Source: Gemmatimonadota bacterium
GTDB taxonomy: Bacteria > Gemmatimonadota > Gemmatimonadetes > Gemmatimonadales > GWC2-71-9
Assembly: GCA_003220975.1 (NCBI GenBank)
Contig: QHTX01000163.1
Span: 7,765 to 33,090, forward strand
Reading direction: 5' to 3'
Length of the DNA stretch: 25,326 nucleotides
Below the pieces are notes generated by a model. That model had not been told where the DNA came from and made no database searches. It saw nothing but the letters and a program-made list of their open reading frames with translations. Positions within the stretch are counted from its first letter, which is position 1; every line of letters starts with the position of its first letter. This document shows positions 1 to 10,569 of the stretch, in pieces. A program made the position numbers and the translations under genes.

Positions 1-832
1 CCGCCCCGCTGCTGGAGCAGCAATTCATCGCGGTCGACGGCACCGTGCTCGACGTCGAGGTCGTAGGCATCCCGATCACGCTCGCGGGCCGGCAGGGCGG
101 ACAGATCATCGTGCGGGACATCACCGAGCGTCGCCAGGCCGAGCAGGTCGTCCGGGAGCGCGAGGCGGAGGTACGGCGCAGCCGGGAACGGCTCGAAGCG
201 TTGTCGCAGCGCCTGCTCAAGGTGCAGGAGAACGAGCGCCGGCTGATCGCCCGGGAGCTGCACGATCAGATCGGCCAGGCGCTGACCGCCGTGAAGCTGA
301 ACCTGGAGTCACTCCGGAGTGGCCGCCGGGCCAAGGCCTTTCCGCTCGACGAGAGCGTCGCGATCGTGGAGCAGCTGATGGAGGCGGTGCGCTCCATGTC
401 GCTCGAGCTGCGGCCCTCCGTGCTGGACGACCTCGGGCTTGCGGCCGCCCTGCGCTGGTACGCTGACCGCCAGGGGCGGCGCGCGGGCCTTGCCGTCCGC
501 GTGCGGACGCAGCTCCCCACGGAACGGCTGGCCTCCGATCTCGAGACCGCGTGCTTTCGCGTGGCGCAGGAAGCCATCACCAACGTGGCCCGCCACGCCG
601 GCGCCAAGCGCGTCGAAGTCGACGCCCGGGCGGAGGACGGAACGCTGGACCTGACCGTGCGCGACGACGGCAGTGGCTTCGACGTCGCGGCGGTGCGCGG
701 CGGGACGACGGCTCCATCGGGCTCGACGGCATGGAGGAGCGGGTGCGGCTGCTGGGCGGCGACTTCAGGATCGACTCCCAACCCGGGACCGGGACGACGG
801 TGTGGGCCCGGTTTCCCCTGACCGAGCCATGA
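1..832 (+). CDS. NarL-family sensor histidine kinase, C-terminal part (5' end outside window, frameshifted near 700)
   Basis: Cytoplasmic part of a sensor kinase that would autophosphorylate and pass phosphate to the LuxR-type regulator starting at 829. The frame is open from base 3. It shows the end of a PAS/PAC domain (IIVRDITERRQAE), a coiled coil, a HisKA_3 dimerisation domain with RELHDQIGQALTAVK (His codon 261-263), then HATPase_c with the N box (FRVAQEAITNVARHA) and G1 box (DDGSGFD). Just after G1, around 695-703, the frame breaks. The expected G2 end (SIGLDGMEERVRLLGG to PLTEP) lies in the next frame and stops at 830-832, so about one base is missing. Read literally, the protein loses the G2 box and ends at 821. 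It may be a real lesion or a sequence error in a G run. The stop overlaps the next start as ATGA, the usual arrangement of a kinase-regulator pair. The family call is firm. Confidence 0.85.
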
Positions 833-1444
833 CCGCCACTCCCCTGCGTGTCCTGCTCGCCGAGGACCACACCCTGGTTCGTAAGGGCATCCGCGCGGTG
901 CTGCGCCAGGTCGGCTGGATCGACGTGATCGCGGAGGCGGCGGACGGGCGCGAAGCCCTCGAGCTGGCACGCCTCCACGGCCCCGATGTCGTCGTCATGG
1001 ACATCGCCATGCCGGGTCTCAACGGCCTCGAGGCGACCGCCCGCATCACCAAAGAGTCCCCGCGCACGCGCGTCTTGATCCTCTCGATGCACGCCACCGA
1101 GGAGTACGTGGCGCAGGCCCTACGCGCCGGCGCCTCGGGCTATCTCCTCAAGGGGGCCGACGTCCCCGAGTTCGAGCTCGCCCTCAAGGCGGTGGCGCGG
1201 GGACGAGTACTTGCGACGGGTGGGCGAGCCGGGCGTGCTCGACCTCCTCACCCCGCGCCAGCGGGAGATCCTGCAGCTCGTGGCCGAGGGCCTCTCCAGC
1301 AAGGAGATCGCCCAGCGGCTCCAGCTCACCGTGAAGACCGTCGAGACGCACCGCAGCGAGATCATGCACCGGCTCGACATCCACGACGTGGCGGGTCTGG
1401 TGCGCTGGGCGATCCGCGCCGGAGTGGTCAGCCCCGAGTCCTAA
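829..1444 (+). CDS. LuxR/NarL-type response regulator (frameshifted near 1200)
   Basis: Partner regulator of the kinase that ends at 832, expected to bind DNA when phosphorylated. The start is the ATG in the ATGA overlap. Residues 1-120 are a receiver: LLAEDH acidic pair, phospho-acceptor D58 in VVVMDIAMPGLNG, and the late Lys in GYLLKGA. The GerE/LuxR helix-turn-helix (LTPRQREILQLVAEG, SKEIAQRLQLTVKTVETHRS) is complete but lies in another frame, stopping at 1444. The two frames meet at about 1199-1203 in a GGGG run, in the linker (AVARG to DEYLRRVGE), consistent with one extra or two missing bases. Uncorrected, the receiver frame runs on without homology to a TGA at 1714-1716. A receiver-only protein could not regulate transcription directly. 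This is the only recognisable DNA-binding output in the signalling cluster. Confidence 0.85.
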
Positions 1445-1474
1445 GCCGAGTCACCGGAGGTTCACCGCCAAAGT

Positions 1475-1490
1475 TCGGGGTTTTCCCCGA
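1475..1490 (+). terminator. Short hairpin after the LuxR-type regulator
   Basis: TCGGGG-TTTT-CCCCGA forms a perfect 6-bp stem with a T4 loop, 31 bases after the regulator stop. No clear T tract follows, so it is at best a weak intrinsic terminator. Confidence 0.35.
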
Positions 1491-1529
1491 TTGCCGGACC
1501 ATAGGGTCATGCCCCACCGTATGGCCAGT

Positions 1530-1612
1530 CGGCCTGGGGTGTCCGCAGAAGGTCACGATGGTGGGACCGCACGCCCACCTCATTTGCGGACGGCCCCAGG
1601 CCGCAGTCTTTT
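1530..1612 (+). ncRNA. Structured leader or attenuator-like element (unassigned)
   Basis: Long nested inverted repeat. CGGCCTGGGG at 1530-1539 pairs with CCCCAGGCCG at 1594-1603. After a small internal loop, GTCCGCA at 1541-1547 pairs with TGCGGAC at 1585-1591. Inside, GGTGGG at 1560-1565 pairs with CCCACC at 1574-1579 over an 8-base loop. A T-rich run (TCTTTT, 1607-1612) follows three bases after the outer stem. The element sits about 100 bases before the start of the 975-residue hybrid kinase. I do not recognise a known riboswitch. The pairing is directly visible; the function (attenuator, small RNA or operator) is inference. Confidence 0.4.
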
Positions 1613-1613
1613 C

Positions 1614-1650
1614 TGCCGCAAAGTCACCCCTCCGTGCCGCAAAAACACCC
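1614..1650. repeat. Two direct repeats spaced 21 bp
   Basis: TGCCGCAAAGTCACCC at 1614-1629 and TGCCGCAAAAACACCC at 1635-1650 agree at 14 of 16 positions. The 21-bp period is two helical turns, so both copies face the same side of the DNA, as expected of an operator bound by a dimer or two regulators. They lie about 65-100 bases before the hybrid kinase start. Confidence 0.4.
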
Positions 1651-1674
1651 TATCTCCGGATCCCGAGCCCTGCA

Positions 1675-1712
1675 ATGTTGCACCCGCACCCGGGACGAGC
1701 CCATATAGACCC

Positions 1713-1716
<4 letters not shown>
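1675..1716 (+). CDS. Possible 13-codon leader ORF before the hybrid kinase
   Basis: ATG at 1675 opens MLHPHPGRAHIDP, and its TGA (1714-1716) overlaps the kinase ATG (1713-1715) as ATGA. It has no clear Shine-Dalgarno sequence, so it is weaker than the mini-ORFs at 5293 and 17207. The same frame is simply the run-on of the frameshifted regulator. Likely chance unless conserved. Confidence 0.15.
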
Positions 1717-4620
<2,904 letters not shown>

Positions 4621-4640
<20 letters not shown>

Positions 4641-5190
4641 AGACGACCCGGTCGCCGGCCTGTACCTGAACGCGGCGCTCAAGGGGCTCGGGTACCACGT
4701 GACGGCCACGACCAACGGCGCGGAGGCCTGGAGCGCGTTCCGAACCCTCCAGTCTCCGGTCGTCATTTCCGACTGGTCCATGCCCGAGATGGACGGAGCC
4801 GAGTTGTGTCGGCGCATCCGCGCCCGACCGAGTGACCGCTACACGTACTTTATTCTCGTCACCGCGACCGGCGGGAAGGAGCGCTACCTCGAGGGGATGG
4901 AGGCGGGGGCGGATGATTTCATCACTAAGCCCGTGGATATCGACGAGCTGCATGCGCGCCTCAAAGTGGCCGACCGGATCCTTAGTCTACGGAGGCACGT
5001 GCAGCAGCTCGAAGGACTGCTCCCGATTTGCTCCTACTGCAAGCGGATCCGCGATCCAGCCGAGCAATGGCAATCGATCGAGCGCTACGTCGAGAAGCGC
5101 TCCGCCGCCCACTTCAGCCACGGCATCTGCCCGGACTGCTACAAGAAGCACGTGCAGCCCCAGCTCGAGGGGCTCGGGCCGACTCCGTGA
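4621..5190 (+). CDS. Response regulator receiver with C-terminal CxxC-CxxC domain
   Basis: 189 residues. Residues 1-120 are a receiver (LLVEDDPVAGLYL; phospho-acceptor D51 in ISDWSMPEMDG; K in FITKPVD). After a linker helix, the tail has LLPICSYCKRIRD (C137, C140), a conserved-looking W..IE.YV stretch, and FSHGICPDCYKK (C170, C173). From family knowledge, this Cys4 tail recurs at the end of many bacterial receivers and PAS/GAF proteins without an assigned function; Zn binding is likely but inferred. GGAG at 4611-4614 precedes the ATG, and the gene overlaps the 3' end of the upstream kinase by 20 bases, implying translational coupling. It is the best candidate for the phospho-acceptor of that kinase's Hpt domain. 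It has no DNA-binding domain. Confidence 0.88.
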
Positions 5191-5200
5191 CGGGGCGTGC

Positions 5201-5251
5201 CGTAATTACGCGCTCACCCCCGCTCCCGCGGCCCGGCATAAGTCGTTATGC
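5201..5251. promoter_or_regulatory. Dyad elements in the gap before the Rcp1-like regulator
   Basis: The 119-base gap holds a 10-bp perfect palindrome, CGTAATTACG (5201-5210), and a perfect 6-bp inverted repeat, GCATAA-GTCG-TTATGC (5236-5251). They are AT-rich against a GC-rich background, which suits operator or promoter sites. TATGCT at 5247-5252 could be a -10 element, but no convincing -35 is seen. Confidence 0.3.
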
Positions 5252-5292
5252 TGTGCTGCAGTAACGCCTGCGCGCGAGGAGGGACACTTCCC

Positions 5293-5313
5293 ATGGAGCG
5301 GACGACCCCGTGA
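5293..5313 (+). CDS. Six-codon leader mini-ORF (MERTTP) coupled to the Rcp1-like regulator
   Basis: A strong Shine-Dalgarno sequence, AGGAGGG (5277-5283), stands 9 bases before an ATG at 5293. That ATG opens a six-codon frame whose TGA (5311-5313) overlaps the GTG start of the next gene (5310-5312) as GTGA. The regulator's GTG is 26 bases from the SD, too far for direct use, and no other start lies in its frame before a stop at 5262. Ribosomes would therefore load on the mini-ORF and re-initiate. An alternative is that a one-base error hides an N-terminal extension starting at this ATG. Confidence 0.45.
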   Translation: MERTTP

Positions 5314-5753
5314 ACTCGCAGCACGACGTCGAGATCCTGCTGGTCGAGGACGACCCGAACGACGCGGCGCTGACGCTGCGGGCGTTTCAGGCCCGCAATC
5401 TCACCAACCAGGTCTTCGTGGCGCGCGACGGCGCGGAGGCCTTGGACTTTTTCTTCGGCGACGCCTCGCATCCGTGGCATGAGATCGGGATCGCGCCGAA
5501 GGTCATTCTGCTGGACCTCAACCTTCCCAAGGTGGGCGGCCTCGAGGTGCTGCGGCGCCTTAAGGCCGACGAGCGCACGCGCGCGCTGCCGGTGATCGTG
5601 CTGACGTCGTCGCGCGAGGAGCCGGACATCGCGGCAGCGTACCGGCTGGGCGCGAACAGCTACATCGTGAAGCCGGTGGACTTCGAGGCGTTCTCGCGGG
5701 CGGTGTCGGAGCTGGGGCTGTACTGGGTGTTGCTGAACGAGCCGCCGCAGTGA
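5310..5753 (+). CDS. Single-domain response regulator, Rcp1-like (phytochrome-type partner)
   Basis: 147 residues consisting only of a receiver: ILLVEDDPNDAALTLRAF at the start, phospho-acceptor D69 in ILLDLNLPK, then LTSSREEPD and the Lys of SYIVKPVDF, ending LGLYWVLLNEPP. The long loop between helix 1 and the phospho-Asp and the LGLYW..LNEPP tail are typical of cyanobacterial Rcp1-type receivers, which are phosphorylated by phytochrome-like kinases. No output domain is present, so it should act through protein contacts or as a relay step. The start is GTG, coupled to a leader mini-ORF; the stop touches the next gene (TGATG). The likely partner is the REC-PAS-kinase-REC protein at 5753 or the CHASE3 kinase at 7669. 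It is paralogous to the regulator at 10570. Confidence 0.9.
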   Translation: MNSQHDVEILLVEDDPNDAALTLRAFQARNLTNQVFVARDGAEALDFFFGDASHPWHEIGIAPKVILLDLNLPKVGGLEVLRRLKADERTRALPVIVLTSSREEPDIAAAYRLGANSYIVKPVDFEAFSRAVSELGLYWVLLNEPPQ

Positions 5754-7672
5754 TGGCGGCCCCGCTGCGCATCCTCCTCGCCGAGGACGTCCCGGATGAC
5801 GCCGCGCTGATGGAGCAGGAGCTGCGGCGCGCCGGACTCGCGATCACGACCCGTCGGGTGGAATCCGAAGCCGCCTTCCGGCAGGCCCTGCAGCAGTTCG
5901 TGCCGGACGTGATCCTGACCGATCACTCGATGCCGCAATTCACCGCGGCCGACGCGCTGCGCATCGCCCAGGAAGCACGCTCCGAGGCGCCCGTCATCAT
6001 CGTGACCGGCAGCCTCGACGAGGAGACGGCCGTGGAATACCTCAAGGCCGGCGCCGCCGACTACATCGTTAAGCACCACCTCGAGCGTCTGCCGTCGGCC
6101 GTCGCCCGCGCACTCGATCTCACGCGGGCGCGCACGGAGCACGCCCGCGCCGAGGACGCGCGGCGCCACAGCGAAGAGCAGTACCGCACGCTCGTCGAAG
6201 GGGTGCGCGATGTGATCTTCGCGCTGACTCCCGACGGCGCCATCGCGGCGCTCAACCCGGCGTTCGAGGCTCTCACCGGTTGGTCGCGCGACGAGTGGCT
6301 GGGCAAGCCGTTCGAGGGCCTGGTGCATCCCGCCGACGTGCACGAAGCCTTAGAGCTGTTCGGGCGAGTGCTGCGCGGCGAGCCGCGTCCAGCCAGCCAG
6401 TTCCGCGTGCGGACGCGGCAGGGAGACGCGCGCGTCGTCGAGTTCAGCGCGAGCGCGCAGCTGCGCGACGGCAGGCTCGTCGGTATTCTCGGCATCGGCC
6501 GCGACGCGACCGAGCGCGTGCTGCTCGAGCAACAGCTGCGCCAGGCGCAGAAGATGGAAGCGGTGGGCCGGCTGGCCGGCGGCATCGCGCACGACTTCAA
6601 CAACATCCTCACCGCGATCACGGGCTACGTCGATCTGCTGCTCGAAGACCTGCCCCCCGGTGACCCGCGCCGCAACGACGCCCAGGAAGTCCGCAAGGCC
6701 GCAGACCGGGCGGCGGGGCTCACCCGGCAGCTGCTCGCCTTCAGCCGCCAGCAGGTGCTGCAGCCGCGCGTCGTCGGTCTGAATGGGCTCGTCACCGACA
6801 TCGAGAAGATGCTGCGCCGCCTGCTGGGCGAAGACATCGACCTCGCGACGCGGCTCGATCCGGCGCTCGGCGCCGTGAAGGCCGACCCGGGGCAGCTCGA
6901 GCAGGTGATCATGAACCTCGCCGTCAACGCGCGGGACGCGATGCCCCAGGGCGGCAAGCTCACGATCGAGACCGCAAACGCCGAACTGGACGAGAGCTAT
7001 GCGCGCGAGCACTTCCCGGCGACGCCGGGGCGGTACGTCCTGCTCGCCGTCAGCGACACCGGGGTCGGCATGACGCCGGAAGTGCAGGCCCATCTGTTCG
7101 AGCCGTTCTTCACCACCAAGGAGCGGGGGAAAGGCACGGGCCTGGGGCTCGCCACCGTGTACGGGATCGTGAAGCAGAGCGGCGGGTTCATCTGGGTGTA
7201 CACGGAGCCGAGCCACGGCTCCACCTTCAAGGTCTACCTGCCGCGCGTCGACGCGTCAGTCCAGCCGCGCGAGGCGACGGCCGGGGCAGGCGCCAAGCGC
7301 GGCACGGAAACGGTGCTCCTCGCGGAGGACGAGGCCCCCGTGCGCGCCGTGGCGCGCCAGGTCCTCGAGCGCCACGGCTACAACGTGCTCGAGGCCCCGA
7401 GCGCCGAGGCGGCGCTCGACCTGGCCCAGCGTTACTCTGGCGACATTCACGTCCTCCTGACCGACGTCGTCATGCCGGGGCTGAGCGGTCACGACCTGGC
7501 CAAGCAGCTCGTGGCGCTCCGCCCGAACGTGCGTGTCATCTACATGTCGGGCTACACCGACGATGCCATCACCCGCCACGGCGTGCTCGAGCCCGGGCTC
7601 GCCTACGTGCAGAAGCCGTTCACCCCCGAAGGCATCGCCCGCAAGGTGCGCGAGGTGCTGGACGCGGCATGA
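5753..7672 (+). CDS. Hybrid sensor histidine kinase, REC-PAS-HisKA-HATPase-REC
   Basis: 639 residues, soluble. Residues 1-125 are an N-terminal receiver (LLAEDVPDD; D57 in ILTDHSMP; K in YIVKHH). About 145-260 is PAS (LVEGVRDVIFALTPDG). HisKA has KMEAVGRLAGGIAHDFNNILTAI with His280. HATPase_c is about 375-495 (LAVNARDAMPQGG; DTGVGM; KGTGLGLATVYGIVKQ). The C-terminal receiver has D571 (LLTDVVMPGLSG) and ends in GYTDDA and QKPF. A receiver ahead of the PAS means the kinase can be tuned by phosphate from another kinase, or from the preceding regulator through a shared partner. The C-terminal kinase-REC module resembles that of the kinase at 11127 almost throughout, so the two are paralogues. ATG 5753 is preferred over the adjacent GTG 5750. 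The stop overlaps the next start as ATGA. Confidence 0.92.
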   Translation: MAAPLRILLAEDVPDDAALMEQELRRAGLAITTRRVESEAAFRQALQQFVPDVILTDHSMPQFTAADALRIAQEARSEAPVIIVTGSLDEETAVEYLKAGAADYIVKHHLERLPSAVARALDLTRARTEHARAEDARRHSEEQYRTLVEGVRDVIFALTPDGAIAALNPAFEALTGWSRDEWLGKPFEGLVHPADVHEALELFGRVLRGEPRPASQFRVRTRQGDARVVEFSASAQLRDGRLVGILGIGRDATERVLLEQQLRQAQKMEAVGRLAGGIAHDFNNILTAITGYVDLLLEDLPPGDPRRNDAQEVRKAADRAAGLTRQLLAFSRQQVLQPRVVGLNGLVTDIEKMLRRLLGEDIDLATRLDPALGAVKADPGQLEQVIMNLAVNARDAMPQGGKLTIETANAELDESYAREHFPATPGRYVLLAVSDTGVGMTPEVQAHLFEPFFTTKERGKGTGLGLATVYGIVKQSGGFIWVYTEPSHGSTFKVYLPRVDASVQPREATAGAGAKRGTETVLLAEDEAPVRAVARQVLERHGYNVLEAPSAEAALDLAQRYSGDIHVLLTDVVMPGLSGHDLAKQLVALRPNVRVIYMSGYTDDAITRHGVLEPGLAYVQKPFTPEGIARKVREVLDAA

Positions 7673-10545
7673 CACTCCCGCTGGAGCGGAAGATCCAGGT
7701 GGGGTTCGGCCTGGCCCTCGCCATCGTCCTCGTGGTCGGCGCGGCGGCGCTCCGTAGCACAACCGCGACGGTCGAGAGTGCCGGCTGGGTGGCTCATACG
7801 CTGCAGGTGCGTGCGGACCTCGAGGCCGCCTTCGCCGCTGTGATCGACGCGGAGACGGGGGTCCGTGGCTATGTCATCGCGGGCGACTCCGCCTACCTCG
7901 TGCCGTACGACTCCGCTCGGGCCACCCTGCGCCCGCTCCTCGCGCAGCTCGGCACGCTGACGAGCGACAATGCGGCGCAGCAGGCTCGGCTGGACTCCCT
8001 GAAGAGGCTCATCCCCCTCCGCTTCGAACGCCTCCAGCGCACCATCGACGCGCGCCGCACTGAAGGCGCAGTCGCCGCGGGACGGGCGATCGTGACCGGC
8101 CAGGGCAAGGTCCTCACGGACCGCATCCGCGAACTGATCGCGCGCATGCGGGACGAGGAGGCCCGGTTGCTGGCGCGCCGCTCCGCGACGCTCGCGGCCC
8201 GCACGCGCGAGGTGCGTATCGCCGTCGCCGGAGGAACGCTGCTGACGCTCGGCCTGGCCGTCGTCGCCAGCGTGCTGGTCGGACGCGAGCGGGGGCGCCG
8301 CCGCCATGCCGAAGCGGCGCTGCGACCGACGCAGGCCCGCCTCGAGCACGTGGTAGCCTCGAGCACCGTCGTCATCTACGGCAACGAGGTCACCGGCAGC
8401 TCGTTCTCCCCCAACTGGGTGAGCGAGAACGTCACTCGGCTGACCGGCTACGACGTAGCGGCGGCGCTGGACCCGGCGTGGTGGCTCGAGCACCTGCATC
8501 CGGACGACCGCACGCGTGTGCTGGCCGAGGTCCCCGCGCTGTTCAGTCACGACCGGCTGACCACGGAGTACCGGTTTCGCCACGCGGACGGATCGTACCG
8601 CTGGGTGCGCGATGAGTGCCGGCTCCTGCGGGACGCCAGTGGTACGCCGCGCGAAGTGGTCGGCGCGTGGATGGACATCACCGAGCACCAGCGCGCCCAG
8701 CAAGCGCTGCGCGAGTCCGAGGAGCGCCATCGGCTGCTGTTCGAGCGCAATCCCCTGCCGGCCTGGGTGTTCGACGTGGAGACCCTGAAGTTCCTCGCGG
8801 TCAACGAGGCCGCGGTGAGCTCGTACGGCTACAGCCGCGAGGAATTCCTCGCCATCACGATCGATGACATCCGTCCCCCGGAGGACGTGGCGGCGCTCCG
8901 CGCCGCCGTAGCCCGGACCGTCGCGGGGGGCGGCGCCGCGGGCGGTACCTGGCGACACCGCAAGAAGGACGGCACCGTGATCGAGGTCGAGATCACGGCG
9001 CACCCGCTGATGTACGGCGGCCGGCGAGCCGAGCTGGTGCTCGCGCAGGACATCACGGAGCGCCAGCGCGCCGAGCAGGCGCTGCGTGCCAGCGAGGAGC
9101 GGTTCCGGGCGCTGGCCGTGAGCGCGAACGACGCCATTGTTTCCGCCGACAGCCACGGACGCATCACCTACTTCAACCCGGGAGCGGAGCGGCTCTTCGG
9201 CTACGCGGCCACCGAGGCAACCGGCCAGCCGCTCACGATCTTGATGCCAGAGCGGTTCCGGGAGGCGCATCGCGCGGGGCTGGCGCGCTACCTGGCGACG
9301 GGGGAGGCACATGTCGTCGGGAAGACGGTCGAGCTGGCGGGCCGAAACAAGGATGGGAGGGAGTTTCCCCTCGAGCTGTCGCTGGCGAGCTGGAAGCTGG
9401 GGTCGGACGTCGCGTTCACGGGGGTCCTGCGCGACATCACCGAGCGTGTCCGGGCGGCGGAGGCGCTCCGGGTCAGTGAGGAGCGCTTCCGCCTGCTCGT
9501 GGGGAACGTGCGCGACTACGCCATCTACATGCTCGATCCCACCGGCCACGTGGTGAGCTGGAACCGCGGGGCGGAGCAGATCAAGGGCTACACCGCGGAG
9601 GAGATCATCGGCCAGCACTTTTCGCGGTTCTACACCCCGGAAGACGCCGCCGCCGGCAAGCCAGCGGCAGCCCTCCAGGCCGCCACCACGACGGGCCGCT
9701 ACGAGGAGGAGAACTGGCGCGTCCGCAAGGACGGCTCCCGCCTTTGGGCCAACGTCGTGGTGACCGCCGTGCGTGACGAGCGCGGGACGCTGCTGGGGTT
9801 CGCGAAGGTGACGCGGGACTTGAGCGAGCGGCGGCGCGCCGAAGCCGAGATCCAGGCGCGCACCGCCCAGCTCGAGGCGGCCAACAAGGAGCTCGAGGCC
9901 TTCTCCTATTCGGTGTCGCACGACCTGCGGGCCCCGCTCCGCAGCATCGACGGCTTCAGCCAAGCGCTCCAGGAAGACTACACCGCCCGGCTCGACGAGG
10001 AAGGTCGGAGCCACCTGCGTCGCGTCCGCGCCGCGACCCAGCGCATGGCGCACCTCATTGACGACCTGCTCCACCTCGCCCGCGTGAGCCGGGCCGAGCT
10101 GCGGAGCGCGCCGGTGGATCTCTCCGCGGTGGCGCAGGGCGTCGTCGCCGAGCTGCGGCAGCGTGAGCCCCGGCGCGCCGTCGAGTTCGTCTGCGTCGAT
10201 CAAACACGGGTGCGCGGAGACCCCACGCTGTTGCGGGTCGTGCTCGAGAATCTGCTCGGCAACGCTTGGAAGTTCACCGCGCAGCGCCGCCCCGCCCGGA
10301 TCGAGTTCGGCGTTTCCCAGCAGGACGGCGCGACCGCCTACTTCGTGCGGGACAACGGCGCGGGCTTCGACATGACCTACGCCGACAAGCTGTTCGGCGC
10401 GTTTCAGCGGCTCCACAGCGCGAAGGAGTTCGAGGGCACAGGGATCGGCCTGGCGACGGTGCAGCGCATCATCCATCGGCACGGCGGCCGCGTGTGGGCA
10501 GAAAGCGCGGTCGACCAGGGCGCCACGTTCTACTTCACGGTGTAG
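7669..10545 (+). CDS. CHASE3 membrane sensor histidine kinase with four PAS domains
   Basis: 958 residues. TM1 is about 12-30. Residues 35-175 are an extracytoplasmic CHASE3 domain (DAETGVRGYVIAGDSAYLVPY is its signature). TM2 is about 187-208. Four PAS/PAC units follow (about 225-345, 350-470, 475-600, 605-730), each ending in a D(I/L)(T/S)E-type motif. HisKA is the phytochrome-like type, SVSHDLRAPLRSIDGFS with His751. HATPase_c follows (ENLLGNAWKFT; DNGAGFD; FEGTGIGLATVQRII) and the chain ends without a receiver. This kinase type usually partners an Rcp1-like receiver, and one lies 24 bases downstream (10570) and another upstream (5310). The start overlaps the previous stop (ATGA). The second PAS (AVNEAAVSSYGYSREEFLA) resembles the last PAS of the kinase at 11127, suggesting domain exchange. 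The ligand of CHASE3 is unknown. Confidence 0.93.
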   Translation: MTLPLERKIQVGFGLALAIVLVVGAAALRSTTATVESAGWVAHTLQVRADLEAAFAAVIDAETGVRGYVIAGDSAYLVPYDSARATLRPLLAQLGTLTSDNAAQQARLDSLKRLIPLRFERLQRTIDARRTEGAVAAGRAIVTGQGKVLTDRIRELIARMRDEEARLLARRSATLAARTREVRIAVAGGTLLTLGLAVVASVLVGRERGRRRHAEAALRPTQARLEHVVASSTVVIYGNEVTGSSFSPNWVSENVTRLTGYDVAAALDPAWWLEHLHPDDRTRVLAEVPALFSHDRLTTEYRFRHADGSYRWVRDECRLLRDASGTPREVVGAWMDITEHQRAQQALRESEERHRLLFERNPLPAWVFDVETLKFLAVNEAAVSSYGYSREEFLAITIDDIRPPEDVAALRAAVARTVAGGGAAGGTWRHRKKDGTVIEVEITAHPLMYGGRRAELVLAQDITERQRAEQALRASEERFRALAVSANDAIVSADSHGRITYFNPGAERLFGYAATEATGQPLTILMPERFREAHRAGLARYLATGEAHVVGKTVELAGRNKDGREFPLELSLASWKLGSDVAFTGVLRDITERVRAAEALRVSEERFRLLVGNVRDYAIYMLDPTGHVVSWNRGAEQIKGYTAEEIIGQHFSRFYTPEDAAAGKPAAALQAATTTGRYEEENWRVRKDGSRLWANVVVTAVRDERGTLLGFAKVTRDLSERRRAEAEIQARTAQLEAANKELEAFSYSVSHDLRAPLRSIDGFSQALQEDYTARLDEEGRSHLRRVRAATQRMAHLIDDLLHLARVSRAELRSAPVDLSAVAQGVVAELRQREPRRAVEFVCVDQTRVRGDPTLLRVVLENLLGNAWKFTAQRRPARIEFGVSQQDGATAYFVRDNGAGFDMTYADKLFGAFQRLHSAKEFEGTGIGLATVQRIIHRHGGRVWAESAVDQGATFYFTV

Positions 10546-10569
10546 CCACCCCGAACCAAGGACGGGCAG

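Noticed and set aside
551..832. A separate small gene in the frame carrying the kinase G2 end
   Set aside because: Only its last 45 or so codons make sense, and they complete the upstream kinase. The first half is out-of-frame kinase sequence.
1585..1650. A c-di-GMP (GEMM) riboswitch, suggested by CGCAAAG
   Set aside because: The flanking helices and the other conserved GEMM positions are not present; only a short string matches.
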